Shown here: one piece after another, positions 14,229 through 22,592 of the stretch
Layout of the letters: the number at the start of each line of letters is the position of its first letter
Position numbering within the stretch: position 1 is the stretch's first letter
Source: Desulfobulbaceae bacterium BRH_c16a
GTDB lineage: Bacteria > Desulfobacterota > Desulfobulbia > Desulfobulbales > Desulfocapsaceae
Assembly (NCBI GenBank): GCA_000961725.1
Contig: LADS01000070.1
Location: 1 to 64,000, forward strand
Direction: 5' to 3'
Length of the DNA stretch: 64,000 nt
Program-made: the position numbers and the translations under genes
The notes under the pieces: generated by a model
The model's input: the letters and a program-made list of their open reading frames with translations, nothing else
The model's database searches: none
Told to the model about the DNA's origin: nothing

Positions 14229-15593
14229 TTATTTCCGAATGATTCTATACTCACCTGATCGTGTAATGAATAATTCCGCATCCAGGTAGCCCGCATCATA
14301 ACCGCTTTTCTTTAAAATGAGGTAAGCCATTTCAGCGCGGATACCGGCGCTGCAATACGCATAGATACGCTTGTCCCGAGATACTTCACCTATTCTTTCG
14401 GTAAGCTCATCGACTGGAATGGCTAGGGCACCGGAAATTTTCCCTTCTTCCACTTCTTCATCGGATCGGACGTCGAGGAGTATCACGCTTGAAACTGTTG
14501 TCTTCACGGCTTTAATAAAATCTTCAATATTTAGAACGCCGGGTTTCTGAAAAGGAACATAAGTAATCGTGGTAGCAGGAGTATCGTTTTGGATAGGCAG
14601 ACCATTGGCTTGCCAGTTGTTAAAACCTCCTTCCAAGACTGTCACATTCAAGTACCCCCAACCCCGAACAAGTGGGTAGAGGGCGAGACCGTCCTTGCTG
14701 TTTTTGCCGTATAAAACAATCGTGGCATTTTTATCTGTTGGAAATTTATCCTTTGATTCTATGAATACATTCCACGGGATGGAAACATCATTTTCAATGT
14801 GCGCCGTTTGAGCCTCCTCAGCGTCGCGTACATCTATTAACACTATTCTTTGATTGTTCTGTGCCGTACTTATCACATAATCTGAAGTTGAGTACAGCGG
14901 TTTTCCAGCTTCCTTCCAAGCCGGTATGCCACCTTGAAGAACTTTCACGTTTTTATAGCCGAGTTTTTCCGCTCGCCGAGCGGACGATAAACTCAAGTTT
15001 CAGGCGGTGCCCCCACAATAAAATACCAATAAACCGTTTTTATCTTTTGGCAGCAGGTCCGGCTGCTTCTTCATTTTTCCGTCATAAAGAGATATGGCTC
15101 CCGGTATATGACCTTCGTCGTATTGGCTTTCAATTCGTGAGTCTATCAGGGTGGAGGTTCCATCCTGCGGCCCTTGTTCCAACAATTTCGCCAACTCTCC
15201 AACTGTTATGAATGTGGTCGTTTCTGTATCGCTTTGCTGTTTCATTACATCAATACTATCGGCAAAGAGAGAACCTCCTTCGTCATGATATTTAATCGTG
15301 ATCTCCTGTCCGATCATCAAATCTCTCAAAGAATCTGCCCCGGTGAGCAGTGTCTCGTCGGTAAATTTGACAAGGTACGATTCTTTTTCCGTATCGATCT
15401 TAAGCATTTCAGCCTTGAACGAAATGCTGCCAATTTTTGCTTGGGCTATCGATATACCTGTCTTGTCATTGCATTCGACGCATGTTTCAGAAGTTTTGGG
15501 TTCTTCGGTGCTTGCAATGCTGATCCCCTGACTTGCTTGAAGCAAAGTGAAGATCGAAAACAACAGGATGTTGATGTATTTGGCATATGTCAT
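14229..15593 (-). CDS. Periplasmic multi-rhodanese selenoprotein (in-frame UGA at codon 198)
   Basis: 454 codons including one UGA (15000-15002). A signal peptide (MTYAKYINILLFSIFTLLQA) precedes a small domain with CVEC (~37-40) and an OB-like segment. Three rhodanese domains follow. Domain 1 (~125-225) has FYCGGTA-UGA-NLSLSSARRA, where relatives carry Cys in a CGGxxCxLS motif. Domain 2 (~240-320) lacks Cys (VLYGKNSKDG). Domain 3 (~345-450) has YAYCSAGIRAEMA. The frame after the UGA continues the rhodanese fold without a gap (KLGYKNVKVLQGGIPAWKEA). The TTG after the UGA has no ribosome site and would start inside a domain, so two separate genes are unlikely. A strong hairpin (14961-14994) starts 5 nt after the UGA, as a bacterial SECIS does. 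The inferred product has a Cys/Sec pair for sulfane-sulfur or disulfide chemistry in the periplasm. Confidence 0.82.
14961..14994 (-). promoter_or_regulatory. Candidate bacterial SECIS element in the rhodanese gene
   Basis: In the mRNA, five nt after the UGA, GAGTTT pairs with AAACTC and, inside an internal loop, CCGCTC pairs with GAGCGG, closing on a GGC loop. The loop starts 22 nt after the UGA and contains G at its start, both within the known bacterial SECIS constraints (16-37 nt; G among the first two loop bases). The sequence is coding, as expected for a bSECIS. Confidence 0.8.
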
Positions 15594-15637
15594 AAATAGA
15601 TACCTATATGAGTAACGAAAAAGATAGACAACCTTTG

Positions 15638-16645
15638 CTATCCATTTTCTCTTATGTCTTCTACAATTTCCAAACCTTCAGAGAGGTATTTGCGGGGATC
15701 TGTTTGTTTCCCCGCAAGTAATACTTCAAAATGCAGATTTGCACCTGTAGTACGACCGGTTTTTCCAACCTTACCTAATATTTGTCCCTCATTAAGATTT
15801 TGTCCCTTGCGGACGTTTACCTTCGTGAGGTGCGCATATCGGGTTTTAATGCCATTCGAATGAACTACATCCACTGTAAGCCCATATCCTCGCAGCCACC
15901 CGGCCCTTGTAACCACACCACCATCCCAGGCGAACACTTTTGTTCCCAATGGGCGGGGGATGTCGATGCCTTTATGGAATTTCGAACGATCATCGATTGG
16001 ATCGGTTCTCCTTCCGAAACTCGATGAAATTTCATCATCCCAATTATTGTTGGATGATGTCTGTTCTATCAAGTTCTTATATTTCTTGGTGTCTTTAGCG
16101 GCAATCTTGGTGGTGGGTTGGGATTTATCGATGGAAAATCTTTTTCCAAGAATTGCTTTTATTTTAATTGCAGTTACCATGTTCTTGCCTGGTATGCTTA
16201 ATGTTTGGCCCACCTTGAGGTTTTTACTGTTTATCTTTTTATTGGAAAGCAACAATTCACGAAGAGAAATGCCGTGCTTCGCTGCTATGGAATCGGGTGT
16301 ATCTCCTTTCTCGATCGTGTAAGAATTGCCCGACCTGTCCTTTCGATCGCTTATAGTTGAAAAATTGTTCAATGTCATATTCTCTGGGCGTAATGATTGA
16401 TCACCAGACAAGGCTGTTTCTCTTTCGTTGAGAGCATCGGTGTAAGGAATTTCTTTGTCAGTTTTCAGTGTTACGGGCACGGAATGAACCAGAGAAACTC
16501 TGCCGGTATTCTTCTTTGGAGAAGACCCTAGATTGTGAGCAAATTTGATTTTCAACTCGCCAATAAAGGTCGCAATATCAAATGCATTAAATAAAAATAC
16601 ACAACAAATCAGGGCCAAAGGAATTGAGATATTTTTATATGACAT
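15638..16645 (-). CDS. LysM + M23 (LytM-type) peptidoglycan hydrolase-like protein
   Basis: 335 residues from the ATG at 16645 (AAGGTCAC ribosome site; the upstream frame lacks features). A signal-anchor helix (~7-25) is followed by a linker, a LysM motif (~105-150: SYTIEKGDTPDSIAAKHGIS, LKVGQTLSIPG) and a C-terminal M23 domain (~215-330). The zinc motif HxxxD is present (KFHKGIDIPRPLG), but the usual HxH is NLH (GANLHFEV), so the first His, the general base in LytM enzymes, is Asn. The protein may bind or regulate rather than cut peptidoglycan, like EnvC/NlpD. It is embedded in the Sec/cytochrome maturation cluster. Confidence 0.82.
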   Translation of the reverse strand: MSYKNISIPLALICCVFLFNAFDIATFIGELKIKFAHNLGSSPKKNTGRVSLVHSVPVTLKTDKEIPYTDALNERETALSGDQSLRPENMTLNNFSTISDRKDRSGNSYTIEKGDTPDSIAAKHGISLRELLLSNKKINSKNLKVGQTLSIPGKNMVTAIKIKAILGKRFSIDKSQPTTKIAAKDTKKYKNLIEQTSSNNNWDDEISSSFGRRTDPIDDRSKFHKGIDIPRPLGTKVFAWDGGVVTRAGWLRGYGLTVDVVHSNGIKTRYAHLTKVNVRKGQNLNEGQILGKVGKTGRTTGANLHFEVLLAGKQTDPRKYLSEGLEIVEDIRENG

Positions 16646-16758
16646 GTGACCTTGTGTTATTGATATGTTCCAGCCAACATGTATTGGCTGATTTATTGCC
16701 AGACACCGAGCTCCATTCATATGCATCGGTCGGCCAAAATGAAGTCTCATCATAAGAG

Positions 16759-16801
16759 ATCTGTGCCGGGACTTCTTTGCAAAAGAAGTCCCGGCACAGA
16801 T
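16759..16801. terminator. Perfect 20-bp inverted repeat between dsbA-like and M23 genes
   Basis: 16759-16778 and 16782-16801 are perfect complements with a 3-nt loop (core CTGTGCCGGGACTTCTTT). It begins 3 bp after the dsbA-like stop codon. It has no long T-run, so it may be a bidirectional or factor-aided terminator, or an mRNA 3' protector. It splits the cluster into an upstream and a downstream transcript or sets their ratio. Confidence 0.8.
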
Positions 16802-16803
16802 AA

Positions 16804-17670
16804 TTATAATTTTTTAGCCAATTCCTCGGCAATTAATCTTTGAAGCTCATCAATTGTAGGTTGCTTCAGTTTCTTGCCATTGACAAAAACGGTTGGTGTT
16901 CCCGTTATGCCCAGGTTGGTTGCTTCCGCAGTATCTTTGTTGAGTTTGAAAAACATCAACGGCGATTTCATGTCTTCATTGAACCGGTCTTGATTTAAAC
17001 CTAGTTTTGTTGCGATTTTGTTGAAAGAATCATCTGTAATTTTTTCTTCAGCGAACAATTGATCATGAAATTCCCAAAATTTTCCTTGCTCTTTGGCCGC
17101 CAATGCGGCCAAGGCCGCCGGCCCCGCCATTTCATGCATTTTGAGTGGAAAGTTTTTAAAAGCAATTTTCACCGAATCAGGATTTTCTTTGAGCACCTGT
17201 TCGAAGACTGGCAATATTTTCTTACAGTACGTACATTCAAAATCTGAAAAAACAGCAACAGTAACCGGCGCATCAACCTTCCCTTTTATCGGGGAATCTG
17301 CAGTGTCGATATCAACGACAAAATCAATCGATAGCATGGAAAGACGATTAGCAGTGCTGTCAATAAGATATAAAAAATCGCCACGGGGCGAGATATCTAT
17401 AGCCGACACCCCTGCATCGACTGGAATTCGTCCTTGCAATTTTCCTTGCTGGTTGTACACCAGAATCTGATTGCCGGTTGTCAGAATAAAAGCGTAACTG
17501 CCGTCCAATGAATAGGCAAAATCGACAGGTTTGCTTTGTAGTTGTAAATCGCCGAGTTTATTCCATTGAACTCGATCATCTTGACCACTGGTGACAGAAG
17601 CTGCGAATGACGGCGATGCAATCGCAACCATGAGCGATATGCAGGGGATGATGTATTTCAAATATTTCAT
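16804..17670 (-). CDS. DsbA-like thiol-disulfide protein with N-terminal propeller-type segment
   Basis: 288 residues. A signal peptide (cleavage near SFAAS, residue ~24) is followed by ~90 residues of NHL/WD-like blades (FAYSLDGSYAFILTTGNQIL, AIDISPRGDFLYLIDST). Then comes a Thioredoxin_4/DsbA fold (~125-288) with redox motif C146-T-Y-C149 (FSDFECTYCKKILP) and the cis-proline loop GITGTPTVFVNGK. The ribosome site AAGGAGTATTCT precedes the ATG. It probably oxidises, isomerises or reduces cysteines, or the Cys/Sec pairs of its neighbours, in the periplasm. The propeller-type part is too short for a full propeller, so its role is unclear. Confidence 0.85.
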   Translation of the reverse strand: MKYLKYIIPCISLMVAIASPSFAASVTSGQDDRVQWNKLGDLQLQSKPVDFAYSLDGSYAFILTTGNQILVYNQQGKLQGRIPVDAGVSAIDISPRGDFLYLIDSTANRLSMLSIDFVVDIDTADSPIKGKVDAPVTVAVFSDFECTYCKKILPVFEQVLKENPDSVKIAFKNFPLKMHEMAGPAALAALAAKEQGKFWEFHDQLFAEEKITDDSFNKIATKLGLNQDRFNEDMKSPLMFFKLNKDTAEATNLGITGTPTVFVNGKKLKQPTIDELQRLIAEELAKKL

Positions 17671-17732
17671 AGAATACTCCTTGTTCTATAAATGTTGGAC
17701 TAAAAATAGATCGGAATTCTTATCCTACCCTC

Positions 17733-18185
17733 CTAGCCTTTTATTAAGCCATTCAGTACAAGCGTAATTTTTGGATTTACCGGATCGTTGGTTAAAACAG
17801 AGATTGTCCGACGATATTGTGAACCGTTTTTCTTACTTATCGTTGCCTTGATACGAATATTTCCCTCACCACCGGCGGGGATTTGTCTCGGAAAAGAGAC
17901 AGCCGTACAGCCTCATCCTGTTTTTACATCAGAAATAGTCAGCTGTTCCGTCCCAGTATTTTTTATGAGGAAGTCATGGATCACTGTGCTTCCTTCAGAA
18001 ACCTGGCCAAATTCATATTGGGGATCAGCAATTGAAGCGATGGGTCCAGTGCTGCCATAGAGGGTAGCGGGCTGGTATGTCAGAAAAAGCACAAAAAAGC
18101 TCGTCATAAAAAGAAAGCTCGTCAATACAGAGCGAATTGAAGTCTGCTTCACTTGACTATTTATAGATGTTCTTGTTGTATTCAT
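17733..18185 (-). CDS. DUF1573 periplasmic selenoprotein (in-frame UGA at codon 91)
   Basis: 150 residues counting the UGA (17913-17915) as Sec. A signal-anchor (~residues 20-40) precedes a DUF1573/ASPM-SPD-2-Hydin (Ig-like) domain: PQYEFGQVSEGSTVIHDFLI, KNTGTEQLTISDVKTG. The UGA falls at the first Cys of the conserved GCGCT motif, giving G-Sec-G-C-T. The same frame then continues the family to its natural end (AVSFPRQIPAGGEGNIRIKA, VLTNDPVNPKITLVLNG, TAG stop at 17733). Sixty codons of family-like sequence after the UGA argue against a pseudogene. AAGGAGATAG is the ribosome site. The likely role is a redox or metal-binding partner of the DsbA-like and rhodanese proteins; the Sec-x-Cys chemistry is inferred. 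Confidence 0.82.
17884..17901 (-). promoter_or_regulatory. Candidate SECIS hairpin in the DUF1573 gene
   Basis: Eleven nt after the UGA, TGTCTC pairs with GAGACA around a TTTTCC loop, so the loop begins 17 nt after the UGA. A further CGGC/GCCG pairing may extend it. The spacing fits a bacterial SECIS, but the loop lacks the usual early G, so this call is weaker than the rhodanese hairpin. Confidence 0.5.
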
Positions 18186-18273
18186 CTATCTCCTTGCATG
18201 TAATTGTTCTGATTGATTTTAGCTAACAGCTAATTGATGCGATATTGCCGCCGGGTTGACCGCTGTTTTTATA

Positions 18274-19125
18274 TCACCCGCCATAGCTATGAAGACCTGA
18301 GAGGAGGAAATTGACACCGTAGTATGTGAAAATGACCGACAGGAAACCAACCAGGGCAACCCAAGCCATGCGAGTGCCGCTCCAGCCTCTCGTGTACCGC
18401 GCGTGCAGCGCAAGTGCATAAACAAACCAGGTTATGAGCGACCAGGTTTCTTTCGGATCCCAACTCCAGTATGTACCCCACGCCGAATTTGCCCATACTG
18501 CACCAGTTATGATTCCTACCGTCAGCCACAGGAAGCCGAAAATAATCATCTTGTAGATTATGTCGTCGAGTTGCTCCAAATTAGGCGTTTTTGTTTCAGA
18601 CACGGAAGCCTTGTATCGGATGTTTCCAGTAGAATAGGTCTTGATCAGATAAAGAATCGCCAAGCCACCCGCTATGGTAAATGCAGCATATCCGATAAAG
18701 CAGGTAATCACATGAGCGGCCAGCCAGTTACTCTGCAAGGCCGGTAGAAGAGGCTTTATGTCTTTTGAGAATTCTGTGGAGATAGAAGCATAGGCCATCG
18801 CCAGAAAAGCGAACGATAGTATATAACCACCTAGATATCTCGTCTTATAGACACGTTCAATTACCAGATAAGTCACTGCAATTGTCCATGCGAAGAACAC
18901 AAGGGACTCGTACATATTTGAAAGAGGTATGTAGCCGATGCCCTGTCGATATGACTCGACCCATCGCAAAACAATTCCGATGGTATTGGCCGACACGCCA
19001 ACGATCGTCAAAGCGGTAGCCAACAGGCCAAGCCTGTCGATTTTGAAAATCAACATACCGACATAGATGATAGTCGCTGCGAGATAAAGAAAAGTCGTAT
19101 ATCCTAAGAATTGAGCGGAATCCAT
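18274..19125 (-). CDS. ccsA: Cytochrome c biogenesis protein CcsA (haem exporter/attachment)
   Basis: 283 residues from the ATG at 19125 (TCAGGAG ribosome site). About eight membrane helices are present. The tryptophan-rich WWD haem-handling motif of the CcsA/CcmC/CcmF superfamily is clear (WGTYWSWDPKETWSLITW), followed by YALALHARYTRG. Conserved histidines lie in AAHVITCFIGY and ALHARY. It is part of the system II (ResB-CcsA) synthetase that delivers haem to CxxCH motifs in the periplasm. It directly follows the resB gene (1-nt gap) and precedes the DUF1573 selenoprotein. The multihaem cytochrome at 43.1 kb is a possible client. Confidence 0.95.
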   Translation of the reverse strand: MDSAQFLGYTTFLYLAATIIYVGMLIFKIDRLGLLATALTIVGVSANTIGIVLRWVESYRQGIGYIPLSNMYESLVFFAWTIAVTYLVIERVYKTRYLGGYILSFAFLAMAYASISTEFSKDIKPLLPALQSNWLAAHVITCFIGYAAFTIAGGLAILYLIKTYSTGNIRYKASVSETKTPNLEQLDDIIYKMIIFGFLWLTVGIITGAVWANSAWGTYWSWDPKETWSLITWFVYALALHARYTRGWSGTRMAWVALVGFLSVIFTYYGVNFLLSGLHSYGG

Positions 19126-19126
19126 A

Positions 19127-20497
19127 TTACATTCTCCTGAGTTCGAGAGTCTTCTCGTTAAGCAAACGAGTAGCAATATCCTCGAGAGTTCTTGAAAATC
19201 CAGCCTTATTCTTATTGCTGGAACCACTCAGGATAATCGTAAAATTTGCACCGGTTTGCTGGATCGCAATCCACAGACGCCGATGAGACATGAAAAATGC
19301 TACATACAGCCCAAACAGCATCAAGGCAAACCCCACATACACGATCCATACGCCGGGATCTTTTACCACCTGAAGCCCTGTGGCATAGCGTTGCTTGACA
19401 GTAAAACTGTAGGACAAATCACCTCGTTCAATAGTCACCGACTTTTTGTCTTCTGCGAAAAATTGAATAGGCTCTCCCATTTCATCGTCAAACCAAATCT
19501 TATACGGTCCATGGCCATGTCCATCGGCTCCCGTTTCCAAGATCTCGAGCATCTGTTTGTCTTTCAAGGCTTGTCTTTTTCGTGGTTCCGCATAAAACTT
19601 TTGGTTGATCATGGTCTGCCGATTGTTCTCCTTGGAAATCGATTGGGTAGAGGCCTCAACTACATACTGATCTTGCATTGGCTCATAACTTGACTGATAG
19701 AATGTGAGCCCTGCATAACTTAAGGGGTCGTTGACCGTAATCCTCTTTTTCATAACTACCCTGTCATCTTCGAGGGCGACCAGATCGGAACGGTATTCCT
19801 TGGGCATCCCATTATCGTAATATTCAATATCGAAAGCATCGCAACGCAACTTGAACGGTAAGGGGATTGGAGCCTGCTCGTCATTCAGGCTGTATATGGC
19901 TGTCGCTGTCTCTCCTTCCGGCACCATGACAGAGGCCTTGAATCCGAAAGAACTGCCAATGAGAGCGCCCAAAAAAATGACGAGAATGCTTATGTGCACA
20001 AGATATGCTCCCAGTCTGGACCAGGCTTGCTTTTCTGAAAAGATCAGGAGATAATCGGTATTACGCTTGGTCTGAACTTTCCAATTTTTCTGTTCAAGTA
20101 CCGCTTGCACCCCAGTTTCGGTCAATTGCCGATCTTTTTTGGAGGTGAGGAGTATCTTGTCCTTGTTGCGCATTAATTTGGCTATATCTGCACTCAAGTT
20201 ATCTTTTTTTATAAAGCTTAAAACTTGAGGGATACGATCCAGCGAACAGATGACCAGATTGTTGCACAAGATAAGAAGAAGGGCTTGAAACCATATGGCG
20301 GAATACATGTTGGAGAATCCAAGTATCTCCATAATTATAGCGTTTTCTTGGCCATATTTGGCTGCATAAAATCCCAACGATTGCCCTTGGGGGATAATCG
20401 TGCCTATGATTGAGGTTAGCACGATCAAGGAGATGATTAAAATTGCAAAGCGGACGGAAGTAAAAAGCTTTGCAATGGAATATTCTTTAAAATCCAT
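19127..20497 (-). CDS. resB: ResB-like cytochrome c biogenesis protein
   Basis: 456 residues from the ATG at 20497 (CAGGTATATCT leader). Membrane helices lie at ~15-35, ~65-85, ~155-175 and ~405-425, with a large periplasmic domain between the third and the last. Signatures include FTSVRFAILIISLIVLTSII, the conserved LGAYLVHISILVIFLGALIG, and NDPLSYAGLTFYQSSYEP. It forms the system II cytochrome c synthetase with CcsA. A short TPR gene precedes it. The N-terminal open frame before 20497 lacks a ribosome site and is left out. Confidence 0.93.
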   Translation of the reverse strand: MDFKEYSIAKLFTSVRFAILIISLIVLTSIIGTIIPQGQSLGFYAAKYGQENAIIMEILGFSNMYSAIWFQALLLILCNNLVICSLDRIPQVLSFIKKDNLSADIAKLMRNKDKILLTSKKDRQLTETGVQAVLEQKNWKVQTKRNTDYLLIFSEKQAWSRLGAYLVHISILVIFLGALIGSSFGFKASVMVPEGETATAIYSLNDEQAPIPLPFKLRCDAFDIEYYDNGMPKEYRSDLVALEDDRVVMKKRITVNDPLSYAGLTFYQSSYEPMQDQYVVEASTQSISKENNRQTMINQKFYAEPRKRQALKDKQMLEILETGADGHGHGPYKIWFDDEMGEPIQFFAEDKKSVTIERGDLSYSFTVKQRYATGLQVVKDPGVWIVYVGFALMLFGLYVAFFMSHRRLWIAIQQTGANFTIILSGSSNKNKAGFSRTLEDIATRLLNEKTLELRRM

Positions 20498-20546
20498 ATA
20501 GATATACCTGAATTGGAGCTTACGCGCCTTTGACAAAGATTGACGG

Positions 20547-21116
20547 TTACTTGATACTTTCCAGCAGCTGTTGAATCGTTTGCCCCGTAGAAATAGGATA
20601 AGCCGGTTGCAGTTTTGCAACTTCCTCCCATGCTTTTATAGCTCCTGCTTTGTCGTTCATATCGTGAAAGAGAACTACTCCTTTATTGAACCGCGATTGA
20701 ATATGTGTCGGGTCAATCTTTGCCGCTTTGTCGAAGGTTTCGATAGCCTTGTCTAACTGTTTGTTTCGACGATACATCACTCCCAGATCTGTCAGAACGT
20801 CGGGATTGTCCGGTGACAGGGCAAGTGCTTTGAGATACGCATTGATTGCCTTGTCCGGAATTTCTCCATCGAAGTATGCATTACCGAGCTCGATCCACCC
20901 CTTGACGTCCTGCGGATTTTTGGCAGCTTCACCTTCCATATGCTTGATATGTCTAGCTATTTCATCAGGCGATGGTCCTTGTTGTTGTGCTTGGGGCATT
21001 TTGGAAAGTATCGATGGTGCTTTGTAGACTGTAACAACCACGCCAGTCGTAAATCCGACGATCAGAGAAATAAGAATGGCAAGAAAAAGCCGTGATTGAC
21101 CTTGGGTATTCTTCAC
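20547..21116 (-). CDS. Membrane-anchored TPR protein (CcmH/NrfG-like)
   Basis: About 189 residues, starting at a GTG at 21116 chosen because TTGGAG sits six bases upstream; a TTG at 21128 is the alternative. One N-terminal membrane helix (SRLFLAILISLIVGFTTGVV) is followed by a linker and three to four TPR units (VKGWIELGNAYFDGEIPDKA, PDVLTDLGVMYRRNKQLDKA). TPR proteins of this type hold apocytochromes or partner proteins during haem attachment. It is the first gene of the ResB/CcsA cluster. Confidence 0.8.
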   Translation of the reverse strand: MKNTQGQSRLFLAILISLIVGFTTGVVVTVYKAPSILSKMPQAQQQGPSPDEIARHIKHMEGEAAKNPQDVKGWIELGNAYFDGEIPDKAINAYLKALALSPDNPDVLTDLGVMYRRNKQLDKAIETFDKAAKIDPTHIQSRFNKGVVLFHDMNDKAGAIKAWEEVAKLQPAYPISTGQTIQQLLESIK

Positions 21117-21224
21117 AGGCGACTCCAAATAAGATTATTTTTGTATTGTTTTTATGATTCAGGCTGAAGATCTTAAAAACAATGTTGATTGGGGGAAAAT
21201 TCCAGTATTACTCCGCTCCACGAA

Positions 21225-21334
21225 CGATCAATCTCCCCAAGGGGATAAGTACCTTCACGAGATTCCTTTCTTACTCTTTTCAGCACCCTCTTTGAGGGGT
21301 GAAAAACAAGAAATGAATATCTAGGACACTAAAA
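21225..21334 (-). repeat. Dispersed hairpin-rich repeat, copy 1
   Basis: About 110 bp closely matching the reverse complement of 61117-61238: both contain GGATAAGTACCTTCACGA, CTTACTCTTT, CAGCACCC, TTGAGGGGTG and AAAAACAAGAAAT blocks. GC-rich self-complementary parts (CACCC/GGGGTG) suggest RNA or cruciform structure. It lies upstream of the TPR-resB-ccsA operon. Confidence 0.85.
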
Positions 21335-21448
21335 TGATGTGGAACCTAAAATGTTTCGAAAACACGCTGGGCTTGCGGTTTATTCTTCTTTGCCATGGCA
21401 TCGAAGTGCAGAGAAGAATGACAACGAATCAGGAGGTGAAGGGGGGTA

Positions 21449-21871
21449 TCAAATCAGAAGAACAACAGCGCGGATGGTTTGCTGGGTTTGGCGACGCCAA
21501 GATGATTGATCAAACGTCGACACGTAGCCCGTCGATAAAATCGAGGAATGTATGATGTCTAAATATTCTTGAGGAGGGAAAATTTTGTTACAGAGTGGAG
21601 GAGGAACGAGTGATCCGAAAGAATCGTCAATCACCTTCACTGCTATGATATCAAGTCTAATATCATAGCAGGTAGTGCATTTGGAGTTATCTGTGGAGTG
21701 TGCTGTCTCGACGCCATCTCTCATCGAGAAATCAGAATGGCAATCTGATAATTCAATGTGGGTGCCGATATTATTATCACCATTATCAACACACCACCCT
21801 TTGACGCTTGAAAAGCTCATGGTGATACCGATGATAACGATTATTAATAATTGATTGTTTAGTGTTTTCAT
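21449..21871 (-). CDS. Small exported cysteine-containing protein, unknown function
   Basis: 140 residues from the Met at 21871, where a signal peptide begins (MKTLNNQLLIIVIIGITMSF). The mature part carries HIELSDCHSD and CTTCYDIRLD, a pattern of His and paired Cys resembling short proteins found beside metal-efflux operons, so metal binding is possible. No family was recognised with certainty. It stands alone between the repeat at 21.2 kb and the gene-poor stretch at 22 kb. Confidence 0.5.
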   Translation of the reverse strand: MKTLNNQLLIIVIIGITMSFSSVKGWCVDNGDNNIGTHIELSDCHSDFSMRDGVETAHSTDNSKCTTCYDIRLDIIAVKVIDDSFGSLVPPPLCNKIFPPQEYLDIIHSSILSTGYVSTFDQSSWRRQTQQTIRAVVLLI

Positions 21872-22592
21872 TTTCTGAATATGATCCAAGTGCCACAATG
21901 CAGTATGCTGATACTTTTTAACACAGCGAGAATCCCTTTTCAAGTGGTATCCGTGCTACCTCATGCTGACACCGAAGACGAGCAGTACCCACCACGCTTT
22001 ACCTCAAATGCCTGGCACTTAAACCAAAAACGGTGTGAGGGCAGCTGACGAGGTAAACGCCACTTCCTCGAAAGGTTGTGGAACAACTCACCACAGTTGT
22101 CGTCAACTTGCAAGCAAACACTTCTATAAAGATTTGCGGTGCCAACCTCTTCTCGAGATGAGAAGATAGGAGTTTAGATGTTTCCTGTTATGGAATAGCC
22201 TGTGTCATTGCAATTGTTAAAAAATGGAGTAACCGGCAATTCAAACTTACCAAAGACAAGGGCATGCCAGCGTCAGAAGTGCATACCTGTCAATCTCATT
22301 ACCAGTCATTTGATAATGAATTTTTTCTTGCTGACGGCACTGATTTCGGCGCTTGCTACTTCGGCAAGATCGTGCACATTTCTTTCAATGGTAACCGTAT
22401 TTTTGACGCTGCCGCAGAAGACCATGCCCAACATCAGCAACCCATCGGCCTGACGGATGTTTATTGTTCCAAATATCGTATTATCCGATTTGACCAATTA
22501 GATAATTTTGGTTAGATATCCATGGCAGTTTCTATGATAGGGTAGAATCTCAACGCCCTTTGGCATGACCTATATGAACTCGTAGGAGACCA
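21872..22592. other. Gene-poor stretch
   Basis: No convincing gene. Short open frames at 22202-22515 on both strands overlap each other and lack ribosome sites. The stretch carries one copy of the bipartite repeat (22222-22253). Confidence 0.5.
22222..22253 (+). repeat. Bipartite 32-nt repeat, copy D
   Basis: AAATGGAGTAACCG-N8-AACTTACCAA, followed by AGACAA as in copy A. Three differences from the consensus AAATGGAGCAACTG-N8-AGCTTACCAA. Confidence 0.7.

Noticed and set aside
14229..14996. Separate rhodanese gene starting at the TTG after the UGA
   Set aside because: No ribosome site, no signal peptide, and the start would fall inside a rhodanese domain. Read-through as selenocysteine explains both halves better.
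17913..18185. DUF1573 gene ending at the UGA as a truncated pseudogene
   Set aside because: Sixty codons after the UGA keep the family pattern and end in a normal stop; the UGA is at a conserved Cys.
22202..22515. Short overlapping frames on both strands
   Set aside because: No ribosome sites, no signal or domain pattern, and mutual overlap; coding status cannot be supported.
22561..22577. Possible sigma-54 site TGGCATG before the TudS-like gene
   Set aside because: The -12 box TTGCW is absent at the required spacing.
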